NCBI GenBank assembly: GCA_963575745.1
Contig: CAUYUJ010016882.1
Coordinates: forward strand, 699,882 to 763,881
Source: Prorocentrum cordatum
Taxonomy: Eukaryota; Sar; Dinophyceae; Prorocentrales; Prorocentraceae
Length of the DNA: 64,000 nt
Direction: 5' to 3'
Positions 30,845-40,165 of the stretch are shown piece after piece. Each line of letters begins with the position of its first letter. Within the stretch, counting starts at the first letter, position 1. The notes beneath the pieces are model-generated. The model was not told the origin of the DNA. It did not search any database and saw only the letters and a program-made list of their open reading frames with translations. The position numbers and the translations under genes were made by a program.

Positions 30845-33800
30845 ATGACCCTTAGGGGCCCGCTTTTGCCTGGTGTTCCTCCCAGGTCCGATGTGCAGTT
30901 GATCAGGCCCATGGAGGCCAATGCTTTTCCTCTTGAATCTTTTTCGCCCTCAGTTGAAACCTGTAATGTCTCAGGGTGGGGGCCTGGCCAGCTCTGGTTG
31001 CTGAAGACTAGTGCTGATATCGTGATCATGCAGGAGCATAAGCAGTTGGCTAACCAAATCGATCCTGGTTCTTCCTGGGCTAGACGCCACGGGTGGAAAA
31101 GTTTATGGAGTGCTGCTGTGCCTGGTGATGGTCAAGGCCCGTCATCGGGAGTCGCTCTCTTTGTTCGTGATGGGCTTGGTCTGCGGGCTCCTGACTCTGG
31201 AGCTACCATTATACCGTCGAGGGCTCTGGCAGGCATCGTCGAGGTGCCTGGGCAGCCCACGTTTTTGGTGATGGCCGCCTACTTCCATGACTGCCAGGAC
31301 CTCTCGGATTCAAACATCGATATCTTGTGTTCGTGTTTGTCCCTGGGGGAGGGCCTCGGTTTCCCTTTTTTCCTGGGCGCGGATTTTAACATGGAGCCTG
31401 AGAAGCTCCTGACTGGGGGCCTGGGGGACCAGAAAAGCATCCAGTTCCTGGTGCCTGAGGGTCACACGATGAAATCTGTTGCGGGTCTTAAGCAGTACGA
31501 TTTCTTTATTGCCTCCTCTGACTTGGCCAAGACGGTCAGCAGTGTGCAGGCCATCCGTGACACCAACCTCTGTACGCATGTCCCAGTCAGGATTAGCATG
31601 CATCCGCAGTTCGGGCGGTTGCAGGCTTTGTCTTTTCGGAAACCCCCTCCGCTGCCCACGTCGCCTCTCCCGCCTGTGTGCCTCGTCGCCGCTTGTGAGC
31701 CTCCGACGTGGCTGCATGATGTGCTGGACTCGTCTCGTAGAGCGGCGACGGTGGGGGATTTCGAACGAGTTCAGGACTCGGTTGACTTGGTCTATAAACA
31801 CTGGGCGAATGCTGCCGAGCGTGAGGTCTCCGCTGCCACGGGTAAGGTCCTTCCTGTTTGGGGTTCTCGTGGTAAGCCTCCCCAAATGTGCTGGCGCCCA
31901 GTGCTGTCCAAGGACTCTGGCAAAGGCGATGGCACACTGTTTGCTGCTAGGTGGCTGACCAATCTCTTTAGTGAGTTCGAGTGCTACTGGACCGTGGGAG
32001 ACCAGTCTGGCATCGGACGGGTGCTCGAGCGCCTGGAGCAGCCACCAGCTCAGTGCGCCGCTGATCTAGGCCAGATGGAGAATTTTAGGTCTTCGCTGGA
32101 GGAGTTCGTCCGCGAGCTCCCGATGTACGAGCCAGCAGACGGCCCAATGCTTGATTTTTTCCATCACTTGCACGAGATGTGCCGTGACATGCTTGTGAAT
32201 ATTGAGGCTGCCTCTAGGAAGCTTGCCAGGAAAGAGTTCAAGGAGTGGTTACTGTTTAAGGTGAATCGGGGAGCCCGAAGGGTCCACACCGTTTCCAAAG
32301 GAGCGACGCCATGGGTCCCCACCACCACCCTGTCCTTGGACGGAGTGGTGGTGGCGGACCCCTTGTCGTTGCTCCAAGCTGAGTCCAAACGTTTTTCCGA
32401 CCTCTGGGGGGATGCTGGTGGGGGTCCCTGGTTCCATGTCGGTGAGCTTGCCCCTGAACTTCCTGAGGTTCCTGTGGAGGCGATACGTGAGTTTTCCAGG
32501 CGTTTCAAAATCAACACTTCTGTCAGCGTCGACGGATTTCACATGCGGCATTTCTCTTTCTTGAGTGATGAGCTGCTCAGAATTCTGTGTGGTCTGTTTG
32601 CCGTGATGGAGCTCACGGCGCTGATACCGAGACAGGTGGCCATCACTCTCCTTACGTTGATCCCGAAACCAGCTTCTGGTTTTCGCCCGATTGGGAATTT
32701 TTGTGCGATTTACCGTGCTTACGGTAAGGTGCGGAGGCCCCTGGCCCAGGAGTGGGAGTTCAAAAACGCTCGGAGTTTTTTCGCGGCTGGGCCCTTCGAG
32801 GGGGCCCAGGACGTGGTGTGGAGACAGGCGGTTCGTGCGGAGACCTCGACTTTGAGCAAGGATGAAGCCGCAACGGTCCTGCTCGATCTTTACAAATATT
32901 ATGAGACTATTGATCTCAAGTTGCTCCTGTGGCGTTGCAAGCAGGTGAATTTCCCCCTCGCGATCGCTCGGCTCGCGATTGCGATGTATCTTCAGGCTCG
33001 GTTTTTTGTGTTGAACGGGTTTGTGGATGGGCCCTTCTGGGCCTTGGGGGGAATCATCGCGGGGTGTACGTTTGCCACCACGTTGATCAGAGTGTACTCG
33101 ATTGCTTCCCTCGACATGCTGTGCATTCCGCCACAGGTGCATTTTAAGTTGTATATCGACGACTCTGGCCTCAGTGCTACGGGGTCGCGGCGATACATTG
33201 TGGAGCATCTGCCACCGGTGGTCAGAGCCTTGGTTTCTATTCTGGAGGAGGGGATCGGAGCTAAGGTGAGTCAAGATGTGGGAAAGAGATCCTTGATCGC
33301 TTCTTCTAAGGCGCTTGGGCGTGATCTCGCTCAGGCACTAGGTGGCCTGGCTGGCCCCTTAGTCAGTTCAGCGGCGAACCTAGGAGTGGATGATTGTGTG
33401 GGACGCCCTAGACGTGTTGCTGGTAGGAGCTCGAAGCAAAAGAAGCGTGAACAAAAAGCTCGTGGTTTTGTTTCCCGTTTGGCCCGCTTGAGGCCTCTGG
33501 TTGGGGCCCGTGTGACCAAAAACGTTTTTGCCTCGGGAGCTTTGGCCTCGGAGCTTTTCGGATCCGAGATATATGGTGTGAGCGACTACGAGCTGTTGAG
33601 ATTGCGGCGCCAGGCGGCGTCAGTCTTGCAACCATCAGCGTCTGGAAGATCGCTGACGGCTCTTCTTCTTTCGCATGGCGAGCCGCGTTGGTATGCGTCG
33701 GTCGCTCCGATGGTCAGATGGTCGAAGGAAATATGGATTGCTCACCATCGGACCTACCCCCACTGTCTCTCGCTCCCCGAACTCAGGGAGGCCTGGGACG

Positions 33801-35425
33801 TTGGTTTCTCGGGAGACTCCCCTTTGCGGCGGTCGGTCTCGGGGCCGATCACGGCGTTGAGAAAATCATGTGAGCGGATTTCCTGGCCCATGCCTTCCTT
33901 CGCTGTTTTTAGAACTGACAAGGGTGAGGAGGTTAAATTGACGGAGTTCTCGCCTACTTTGATTAAGAATCTGCTTCGCAAAGCTGTTGTGAGAGGTCTC
34001 GAGTGGGACATGGGGGCTCGTCTGAACATGTCTGGGCGTGTTTGCACTGATGGGGTCCTTAGTTATCTCCAGAGCACGAAGTATTCTGCCTTTGAAAAAG
34101 GCTGTCTGAGGGCGCTTTTTTGCAACGCGGTGTACACTCGTACGCGTGCGGCAGACCTAGGCTACCAGCTGCAGAACGTGCTGTGCCAGCTGTGTGGCGA
34201 GGCGCCTGACACGCTCCGCCATAGATTGTGGGAATGCCAGTGTCCTGATGTAGTCGAACTAAGGAACTCGATTGTGCCCATAAAGATCCAGAAGTGGGCG
34301 AGCCAGGTGGACGACAACTTGGCTGTCTTTGGGGTGTTTCCTCACCCGGGTGATGTTTTTCCTGCTCCGTTGGATAAAGGTGGTATTCAGGTGGAGTGGG
34401 CCCAAGGAGAGGTTGGGGACCTTCATAGTGTGTTCGCTGGAGACATGTTCGTGGATGGATCGTGTTCGCGTTACATTGTGAAAGAATTGAACCGAGCTGG
34501 CTGGGCCTTCACTTTGGTTGACAGGGAGACTGGGCTTGAATTAGTGAGAGTCAGAGGACCAGTTTGGGGGCCATGCCCCCAGACTCCACAAGCAGCCGAG
34601 TTTTTTGCCATGTCTATCGCCATTCAGTGGAGCACAGGCCAGTGTGACATTTTTTCGGACTGTTTAAATGTTGTGAATTTTTTCGGGATGCCCTGGATGG
34701 AGCAGATATCAGCCAGGTATAGGTTTGCTGGCGTGGCTCAGTTTGCTCGTCCGCACATGCACAAAGTCACGGTATCCAAAGTGAAAGCCCATCTTGCTGT
34801 CGATGAAGCGGTCGACGAAAGGGATCGCTATTTAAGACAAGGCAATGCGTGGGCTGATACCTCGGCCAAGGTTGCGGCATCCTTGCATCCTGCCCCGTCG
34901 GACGAGTTGCGTGAGGGCCTGGATCTTTCCGTGGCCGTGGCCCGAGCTGTAGGACGTTTGGGTGCTAGATTAATGTCCTTGTGGCCTAGATTAGACTTGG
35001 GCAAAGATTTAGAGCGAATCAAGCCACCTGCTAAAGAGCAGGCTCCTGCGAAACCTTCACATGAATGGCATTGGGTAGGCTCGTATTGGCAATGTGCTAC
35101 GTGCTTGCGTGGTCGTCGTGGCACGTTTGGCGTCGAACCTCCTGGTGGGTCATGCTCGCTCGCTTTGCATGTGCACCCGTCAGTACTTCGTGATCTAGGG
35201 CATAGATGTGTGCTCATAGACTGTACGGATGGTAGTTTCGTTTGCATTTGCCACAAATGTGGTTATTACACGTCGGGGGGCCGGCTTGATCGCCTAGGTA
35301 AGAAGTGTGAGCCTTCGAAACGGGCCTCGCATTGTAATCCTTGGAGTCGTCTCCAAAAGGGCCTCCACCCGTCATACAATAAACCAGGAGTGCGGGTGGA
35401 TGTCAATACGTTTTGTCAGGTTTAA
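30845..35425 (+). CDS. LINE ORF2: endonuclease, reverse transcriptase, RNase H
   Basis: 1526 residues from ATG 30845; the frame is already open before this, so translation could also begin just after the ORF1 stop. The endonuclease (about residues 55-250) has the Mg-binding Glu in IVIMQEHK, FFLGADFNME, QYDFF and a final His in THVPV. RT (about 600-800) has GFRPIGNFCAIYR, LLDLYKYYETIDLK (motif A Asp), GGIIAGCTFATTL (motif B) and HFKLYIDDSGL (motif C YIDD). A knuckle CQLCGEAPDTLRHRLWEC lies near 1113-1130. RNase H (about 1200-1345) has GDMFVDGSCS, AAEFFAMSIAI, DIFSDCLNVV and GNAWADTSAK, covering D-E-D-D. The C-terminal tail carries two CxxC pairs (WQCATC, CICHKC), perhaps a zinc ribbon. The protein nicks target DNA and copies the element RNA onto it. 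No stop or frameshift is seen. Confidence 0.85.
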   Translation: MTLRGPLLPGVPPRSDVQLIRPMEANAFPLESFSPSVETCNVSGWGPGQLWLLKTSADIVIMQEHKQLANQIDPGSSWARRHGWKSLWSAAVPGDGQGPSSGVALFVRDGLGLRAPDSGATIIPSRALAGIVEVPGQPTFLVMAAYFHDCQDLSDSNIDILCSCLSLGEGLGFPFFLGADFNMEPEKLLTGGLGDQKSIQFLVPEGHTMKSVAGLKQYDFFIASSDLAKTVSSVQAIRDTNLCTHVPVRISMHPQFGRLQALSFRKPPPLPTSPLPPVCLVAACEPPTWLHDVLDSSRRAATVGDFERVQDSVDLVYKHWANAAEREVSAATGKVLPVWGSRGKPPQMCWRPVLSKDSGKGDGTLFAARWLTNLFSEFECYWTVGDQSGIGRVLERLEQPPAQCAADLGQMENFRSSLEEFVRELPMYEPADGPMLDFFHHLHEMCRDMLVNIEAASRKLARKEFKEWLLFKVNRGARRVHTVSKGATPWVPTTTLSLDGVVVADPLSLLQAESKRFSDLWGDAGGGPWFHVGELAPELPEVPVEAIREFSRRFKINTSVSVDGFHMRHFSFLSDELLRILCGLFAVMELTALIPRQVAITLLTLIPKPASGFRPIGNFCAIYRAYGKVRRPLAQEWEFKNARSFFAAGPFEGAQDVVWRQAVRAETSTLSKDEAATVLLDLYKYYETIDLKLLLWRCKQVNFPLAIARLAIAMYLQARFFVLNGFVDGPFWALGGIIAGCTFATTLIRVYSIASLDMLCIPPQVHFKLYIDDSGLSATGSRRYIVEHLPPVVRALVSILEEGIGAKVSQDVGKRSLIASSKALGRDLAQALGGLAGPLVSSAANLGVDDCVGRPRRVAGRSSKQKKREQKARGFVSRLARLRPLVGARVTKNVFASGALASELFGSEIYGVSDYELLRLRRQAASVLQPSASGRSLTALLLSHGEPRWYASVAPMVRWSKEIWIAHHRTYPHCLSLPELREAWDVGFSGDSPLRRSVSGPITALRKSCERISWPMPSFAVFRTDKGEEVKLTEFSPTLIKNLLRKAVVRGLEWDMGARLNMSGRVCTDGVLSYLQSTKYSAFEKGCLRALFCNAVYTRTRAADLGYQLQNVLCQLCGEAPDTLRHRLWECQCPDVVELRNSIVPIKIQKWASQVDDNLAVFGVFPHPGDVFPAPLDKGGIQVEWAQGEVGDLHSVFAGDMFVDGSCSRYIVKELNRAGWAFTLVDRETGLELVRVRGPVWGPCPQTPQAAEFFAMSIAIQWSTGQCDIFSDCLNVVNFFGMPWMEQISARYRFAGVAQFARPHMHKVTVSKVKAHLAVDEAVDERDRYLRQGNAWADTSAKVAASLHPAPSDELREGLDLSVAVARAVGRLGARLMSLWPRLDLGKDLERIKPPAKEQAPAKPSHEWHWVGSYWQCATCLRGRRGTFGVEPPGGSCSLALHVHPSVLRDLGHRCVLIDCTDGSFVCICHKCGYYTSGGRLDRLGKKCEPSKRASHCNPWSRLQKGLHPSYNKPGVRVDVNTFCQV

Positions 35426-36714
35426 TTGTGCCTTTGCTCAGGGTGTGTGATGCGGTTCACTTTCACGCCACTGCTGTTGCACGGCCCTTGCTCGCTGCTG
35501 CGCGGCCACGGGGTGAAGGCTCCTTGTGGTGACGGCGGCACAGCGGGCAGTCTTAGGCACTTCGTTTGCGAGGACGCTTGCGGCGGCGTCCTCGTTTATC
35601 CTCCTCCCCATGTTGCGCTGGTTGCTTGTTGAAAAATTTGGTCTGGAACTTTCGCCAGCACGGCTGGCAAGGCTAGTCGGCCACGGGCTGACTGTAACAC
35701 GTTAAATCTTCCCTGCCAATTAGTTTGCTGCAAGCAGCTGCCGCGGCTCGCTTGTTGCCTGTACCTTGTTTCCTCAGGAGCAGATCCGCTGCACTTAAGG
35801 GCCCCTTAAGTGCAGCGGGCTGTCTTGGCCTCCATCGCGTCGATGCTCGAGCTGGCTCGAAGGGGCCTGCATCCCAAGGCGGGCGAGCCCCTCGAGCCGC
35901 TTGTTTTCTCGGAGCTCGGGGTGCCTGCGATGCTCAGCAGGCGCCCGAGCCCGAGGCACCTGAATAGTGGGCGGGCGCGGGCGGGGGGCGCGGAGCGAGT
36001 GGGGACTGCCCGGCGTTGCGCCGTTAGTGACCCTCGCACCGTTGCTCCCCTGCCCCGCGCACGGCGCGGAGAGCGCCCCTTGTTGGATGAGGGCCCTCTC
36101 TCGTTCTTTTTTCGAGGCGTGTTCGTGATTCACCTGCACGCTCCCGTGCACTGTCCGCACTACCCTGTACAGTGGGTCCGTGTCTTTCCTGGAGTGCGGG
36201 GTGGATCGATCGGTCCTCCTGTCTGCTGCTCCTGGATCCGTTTGCTGCTGCCTGTAGAGTGTGGCGCCGCCTACTCTGCTCTGTAGTTGCTTTCTGGGTC
36301 TCTGCATCACGACCCCTTCGGTGGGCTCCCGTGTTGCACCCTGCTCGGGTGGCGGCTGCAGGTTGTATAGCTCTTCCTCGCCGCCCAGTCTGCTGTCCTT
36401 GCATAGTGGACAGCCCGAGCCGTGCTGCTGCACAGTGATGTGCCTTCACCGCTGCGCTCCTGTCTCTTTTTCTCGCTGGCACTCGCCACGCCAGCGGAGT
36501 CATGTGGCTGATCATGGGTCGACCCCAAAAAAAATCCTCGGGTCGCCTACCGCCCCGGGGGACATCGTTCCAGGGAGGGAGGGAGACGTGGCACGATCTC
36601 TCGGGAGCCCGCTCCCCAGAAGCCCGTTCCCCATATCCCGTGTGCTGGCGGCCGGCGTGACCGCGCCAGTTCGGGGAGGGGTTTGGGGGTGGCATCGGGC
36701 GGGCGAGGCGGAGA
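35426..36714. other. LINE 3' flank, no gene recognised
   Basis: No frame in this stretch shows a known domain. Probable LINE 3' UTR to about 35705, then GC-rich sequence with a perfect palindrome (35786-35818). Confidence 0.5.
35786..35818. repeat. Perfect 33-bp palindrome
   Basis: CCGCTGCACTTAAGGG (35786-35801) and its exact reverse complement (35803-35818) flank one central base. Arms of 16 bp with a 1-base loop would extrude as a cruciform. Confidence 0.9.
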
Positions 36715-36835
36715 AGGAGGGAGGAGGATGGCGTCGACGGCGACGACGACGAGGGGAGGGGTGAGGGTCGGAGGAGGGGGTGGTGGGCGAGGAGGAGGAG
36801 CAGGAGGGGGTGGTGGGCGAGGAGGAGGAGGAGGA
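36715..36835. repeat. GGA/GGGTGG purine-rich tract
   Basis: Two copies of GGTGGTGGGCGAGGAGGAGG lie directly upstream of the DinoSL sequence. Confidence 0.8.
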
Positions 36836-36856
36836 CCCTAGCCATTTTGGCTCAAG
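36836..36856 (+). other. Relict dinoflagellate spliced leader (DinoSL)
   Basis: CCCTAGCCATTTTGGCTCAA plus G at 36856 matches positions 2-22 of the conserved 22-nt DinoSL (CCGTAGCCATTTTGGCTCAA plus G), with one mismatch (G to C at the third base shown). The base before it is A, as allowed. DinoSL is trans-spliced to the 5' end of nuclear mRNAs; a genomic copy fused to other sequence is the known mark of an mRNA reinserted by reverse transcription. The next bases are TTCAAA rather than a GT donor, so this is not a working SL RNA gene. A weak hairpin (CAAGTTCAA...CTTGAACTTG, 36853-36890) follows. Confidence 0.85.
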
Positions 36857-37246
36857 TTCAAACACCACGCCCTGGGTGCTTGAACTTGCCCGCAGCCGGG
36901 GGGCAGGACCAGATCCCCGCGCCCGGTCGACGGGCGACCCCCGTCGGCAGCCAAGACGCTCCGAGCGGGGGCAGAGACCTGTCTTGCCCTCCGCATCCTT
37001 TCGTCCCAAGCTCCAGGTCTCTTCCCAGCCCAGGCCCCCCGATCCAGAGATGCCTCTACACGCCGGTCGTTGAAAGTAGGTCTTTTTGGATTCCCAGATC
37101 CCAACCTACTTCAAGCGCCTTCCTACTTCAAGAACCGACACGATTTTGCTGTGCTTTGCTATTATTTGGGAGGGCCTGGACCCAATCCACTTTATCCGCC
37201 TTCCTACTGCATGTTCTTACTTACTTCTTCCGACTGACGTGTACAG
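36857..37246. other. Possible 5' UTR of a retroposed mRNA
   Basis: Lies between the relict spliced leader and the zinc-finger ORF at 37247. A + frame from 36847 stays open but has no domain. Confidence 0.35.
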
Positions 37247-37444
37247 ATGGCGCAATGGTCAGCGACTTGGAAGTGCAAGTGCGGGCAGCTGAACTGGCTG
37301 AGGGCCACCAGCTGCAGCAAGCGCAGCACGCACTGGAAGGCCTCAGCTGGACGAGAACCGAGTGGCAAGCCAGACAGACGACGCCAGACGTCCAACAGCC
37401 ACGCCGAAGGCGCAAACGGCTGCCTCATCGACGAGGCGAGCTGA
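37247..37444 (+). pseudogene. RanBP2-like zinc-finger ORF fragment
   Basis: 65 residues: MAQWSATWKCKCGQLNWLRA followed by SCSKRSTHW, which has the W-x-C-x-C...N...C spacing of a RanBP2-type finger at the start of some dinoflagellate LINE ORF1 proteins. It compares in type, not in sequence, with the finger of the intact LINE ORF1 (WTCPSCGCKK). The frame stops at 37442-37444, while another frame (37362-37775) continues with Ala/Arg-rich sequence that looks repeat-derived. The spliced leader 390 bases upstream on the same strand suggests a retroposed transcript. A real short gene cannot be excluded. Confidence 0.4.
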
Positions 37445-37790
37445 CGCGCCAGCGCCATGCACCCTGCGCGCGTGCTCGCATGGGCGCGCATTGCCACGGC
37501 CGCGGCCGCACGCGCGCTTCCCAGCATTCACAGCCCAGTGTCACAACCCAGTGCCGAAGGCACAGGCGGCAACGCATGGACATGCTGCGCCAGCGGCGGC
37601 CCAACGGCGACGTTGGCGAAGCTCAACGCCGAAATCGCCAACAGCTGCCTCTTCGACGGGGCGAAGAGCCGACGCGCCTACGTCGCGCGCCCTGCGCGCA
37701 TGCTCACGTGGATGCGCAGTGCCACGGCCGCGTCGGCGATCGCCTGCGCGCGCCACTTCGGAAGCCCCCCATTGATAAGGGTGGTTGGGG
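37440..37790. repeat. Two diverged copies of a roughly 230-bp repeat
   Basis: CCCTGCGCGCGTGCTCGCAT (37469-37488) and CCCTGCGCGCATGCTCACGT (37691-37710) start parallel segments containing TGCCACGGCCGCG, and the preceding GACGCGCC words also match, at a spacing of about 222 bp. Confidence 0.6.
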
Positions 37791-37795
37791 GGTAG

Positions 37796-37813
37796 AAACC
37801 CTAAACCCTAAAA
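37796..37813. repeat. Interstitial telomere-like motif (CCCTAAA)n
   Basis: AAACCCTAAACCCTAAAA is two and a half units of the TTTAGGG telomere repeat on the reverse strand. Similar short motifs occur near 38724-38737, 40348-40357 and 40711-40720. Confidence 0.7.
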
Positions 37814-37898
37814 GGCTTCACTCTGGGTGGTCTGGGGCGGGAGCGCGACTAACCGTGACGCGCGCGGCTCGGGCAGCGATCCCCCCCCCCCCCAGGGG

Positions 37899-37900
<2 letters not shown>

Positions 37901-37991
<91 letters not shown>
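37901..37991. repeat. AT dinucleotide run followed by a 62-base A homopolymer
   Basis: Alternating AT from about 37900 to 37930, then an uninterrupted A run to 37991. It could be the poly(A) end of a retroposed + strand sequence beginning with the spliced leader at 36836; inference only. Confidence 0.85.
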
Positions 37992-37993
<2 letters not shown>

Positions 37994-39089
37994 TGACGCG
38001 GGGGGGTCGCAGCCAGCGCGCTTGCGCCAATGCAGGCCCTAAACCTTAAACAACCTCTATCGAATCTTAATGTAAATGCTAAACCAAAACGGTCTGGAAG
38101 TTCACCCGCGGTCCCCGACCTCCACGATCTCTGGCAAATGATACCATTCGGCGCGCGCGCGCCTCGGGGCGCGCGGCATCTGCCTCACCATCCTCCATTA
38201 AAAATGTGGCGAGGCGCACATCGCCATGCAAAGCTAATCCCTAAACTCACACGATCCTACATTAGAAACATGACAAAAATGGCGCGGGCCACATCCCGCG
38301 CGCGCGGCCGAAGGGGGCGAATTCCTTGCCCTTCGCGATCCTCCATTAGAAATGTGGCGCGGGGCACGCCCCGCCCGCGTGACTGCCCCGCGCCCTTCGC
38401 GACCGCGCGCGACACATACGGCGCGGGACACACTCCGCCCACGCGGCGCCCGCTCGAGGGCGGCGCGCGGCTAGCTTGGCCAGCCTGGGCCAGCCTGGGG
38501 AAACCTTGGCCAGCCTGGTCAGCACCAAAGGGCGCAGGCCGCTTGGGCAGCCTGGGGCAAGCCTGGGCAGCCTGGCCCAGGCATGCCCAGGCTGCTGCGT
38601 CGCTGGTAAACTTCGCGCGTTATGTGTACCTGCATATGTCCTGGGAATCCAGGGTGGGTGGGTGTGAGCACCACGGCAGTGTGACATCGAGTTCTGTTGG
38701 TTGCGAAATGATTCCCTTGTTGACCCTAAACCCTAAACTCGCCCAGGGCCGCTCGGCCCGCATCCACCCACCCATTTAGGCGGCGAGCGCCCTAATTGGC
38801 ACCTCGCAGTCAGACTACCTCCCGGCCGTACGTGAATAACAGGCCAGCCCAGTTGAGCCTCGGTCGCCGTCAGGCATGGCCCGCGAGGGCCCTATTTCAT
38901 TATCAATAATGCGGCTTGCGCGCAAGCGATTATCCTGTGCCCGCCCGGGCGATCATCTAAGAGACTTATAACCCCAAAACGTCAACCGAATTCACAGTGA
39001 CGCTGGTCGGGCCCATCCTGGAGCGCCAACATGAAACCTGCAAACGAGCATGGATCAGCATTAGCAATTCGTTCGACTTCGTATCTTTT
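37992..39089. other. No gene recognised
   Basis: GC-rich, with CGCGC words and a CAGCCTGG(G/C) short repeat (38475-38590). A roughly 110-bp motif with CCTCCATTA-AAATGTGGC recurs near 38192 and 38340. Confidence 0.5.
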
Positions 39090-40165
39090 TTTCAATGTGC
39101 CACCCCGATCGGCTGGCTGGCAAAAGACGTTCCCTGGCGACTCGGGCCCCCGCGGGGTGGCACCTGGGCCCCCCCAGACCAGCGCCGCGGTGAATGAGCT
39201 CCCGCCCAGGTGCCCTGGGGCCACCCGAAGGCCCAAAGACGCTTCCTGGTGACTCGGGCCCCCGCGGGGTGGTCCCTGGGCCCGCGTCGCGGTGAATTAG
39301 CTCCCGCCCAGGAGCCCTGGACGCCCCTGAGGGCCCAAAGACGTCTCCTGGCGATTCGGACCCTTCGAGCGCCCCCCCCCCAGACCAGCGGCGCCACGGT
39401 GAATTAGCTCCCGCCCAAGGGGCCCTAGGAGCCTCCTCTAGGAGCCTCTTATGAACCCCCCAGGAGCCCCCCCAGACCAGCGCAACTGTGAATTAGACGC
39501 CGCCCAGGAGCTCACCAGGAACCTCCCAGGAGCCCCCTGGGAGCATCCCAGGAGCCCCCCAGAGCCTCCTAGGAGCTCCCCAGACCAGCGTCACGGCGAA
39601 GTGGGCACCTCCCTCCCCAGCAGCCCCCCAGGAACACCCCAGGAGCCCCCTGGGAGTCTCCCAGGAGCCTTCCAGGACCCCCCCAGGAGCCCACCAGGAG
39701 CACCCCCAGACCAGCGCCACGGTGAATTAGACGCCGCCCAGGAGCTCACCAGGAACCTCCCAGGAGCCCCCCAGGAGCTCCCCAGGAACCCCACAGGAGC
39801 CCCCCAGGAGCCCCCCAGTAGCCCCCTAGGAGCCCTCAGGAGCCCCCCTAGGAGCCCTCAGGAGTCCCCCAAGACCAGCGTCACAGTGAATTTGACACCG
39901 CCCAGGAGCCCCCCAGGAGCTCCCAAGGAACCCCACAGGAGCCCCCTAGGAGCCCCCCAGGAGCCCCCCGGGAGCCCCCCAGGACCCCCCTAGGAGCCCT
40001 CAGGAGTCCCCCCAGACCAGCGCCACAGTGAATTTGACACTGCCCAGGAGCCCCCCAGGAGCTCTCCAGGAGCACCCCAGGAGCACCCCAGGAGCACCCC
40101 AGGAGCCCCCTTGAGGGCCCTCCAGGGCTCTCCCAAGGCCTTCCAAGGCACCCCAAGCGCCCTTC
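39090..40165. repeat. Tandem GC-rich repeats with AGACCAGCG-CAC-GTGAATT core
   Basis: The core (AGACCAGCGCCACGGTGAAT and variants) recurs near 39176, 39384, 39474, 39584, 39709, 39876 and 40015, separated by CCCAGGAGCCCCCC repeats. Pro-rich or Gly/Trp-rich frames come from these repeats. Confidence 0.85.

Larger units (their letters stand above)
29221..35425 (+). mobile_element. LINE-type retrotransposon with two intact ORFs
   Basis: A short leader is followed by ORF1 (29332-30597) and ORF2 (to 35425) on the same strand in different frames. ORF2 contains endonuclease, RT, a zinc knuckle and RNase H in the usual order for APE-type LINEs with RNase H. Neither ORF is interrupted, which sets this element apart from all others in the window and suggests recent insertion. 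The 3' end and any target-site duplication could not be placed; 35426-35705 is probably 3' UTR. Confidence 0.75.

Noticed and set aside
36836-36900. Functional spliced-leader RNA gene
   Set aside because: The exon sequence is followed by TTC instead of a GT splice donor, it has one mismatch and it is a single copy; a relict leader fits better.
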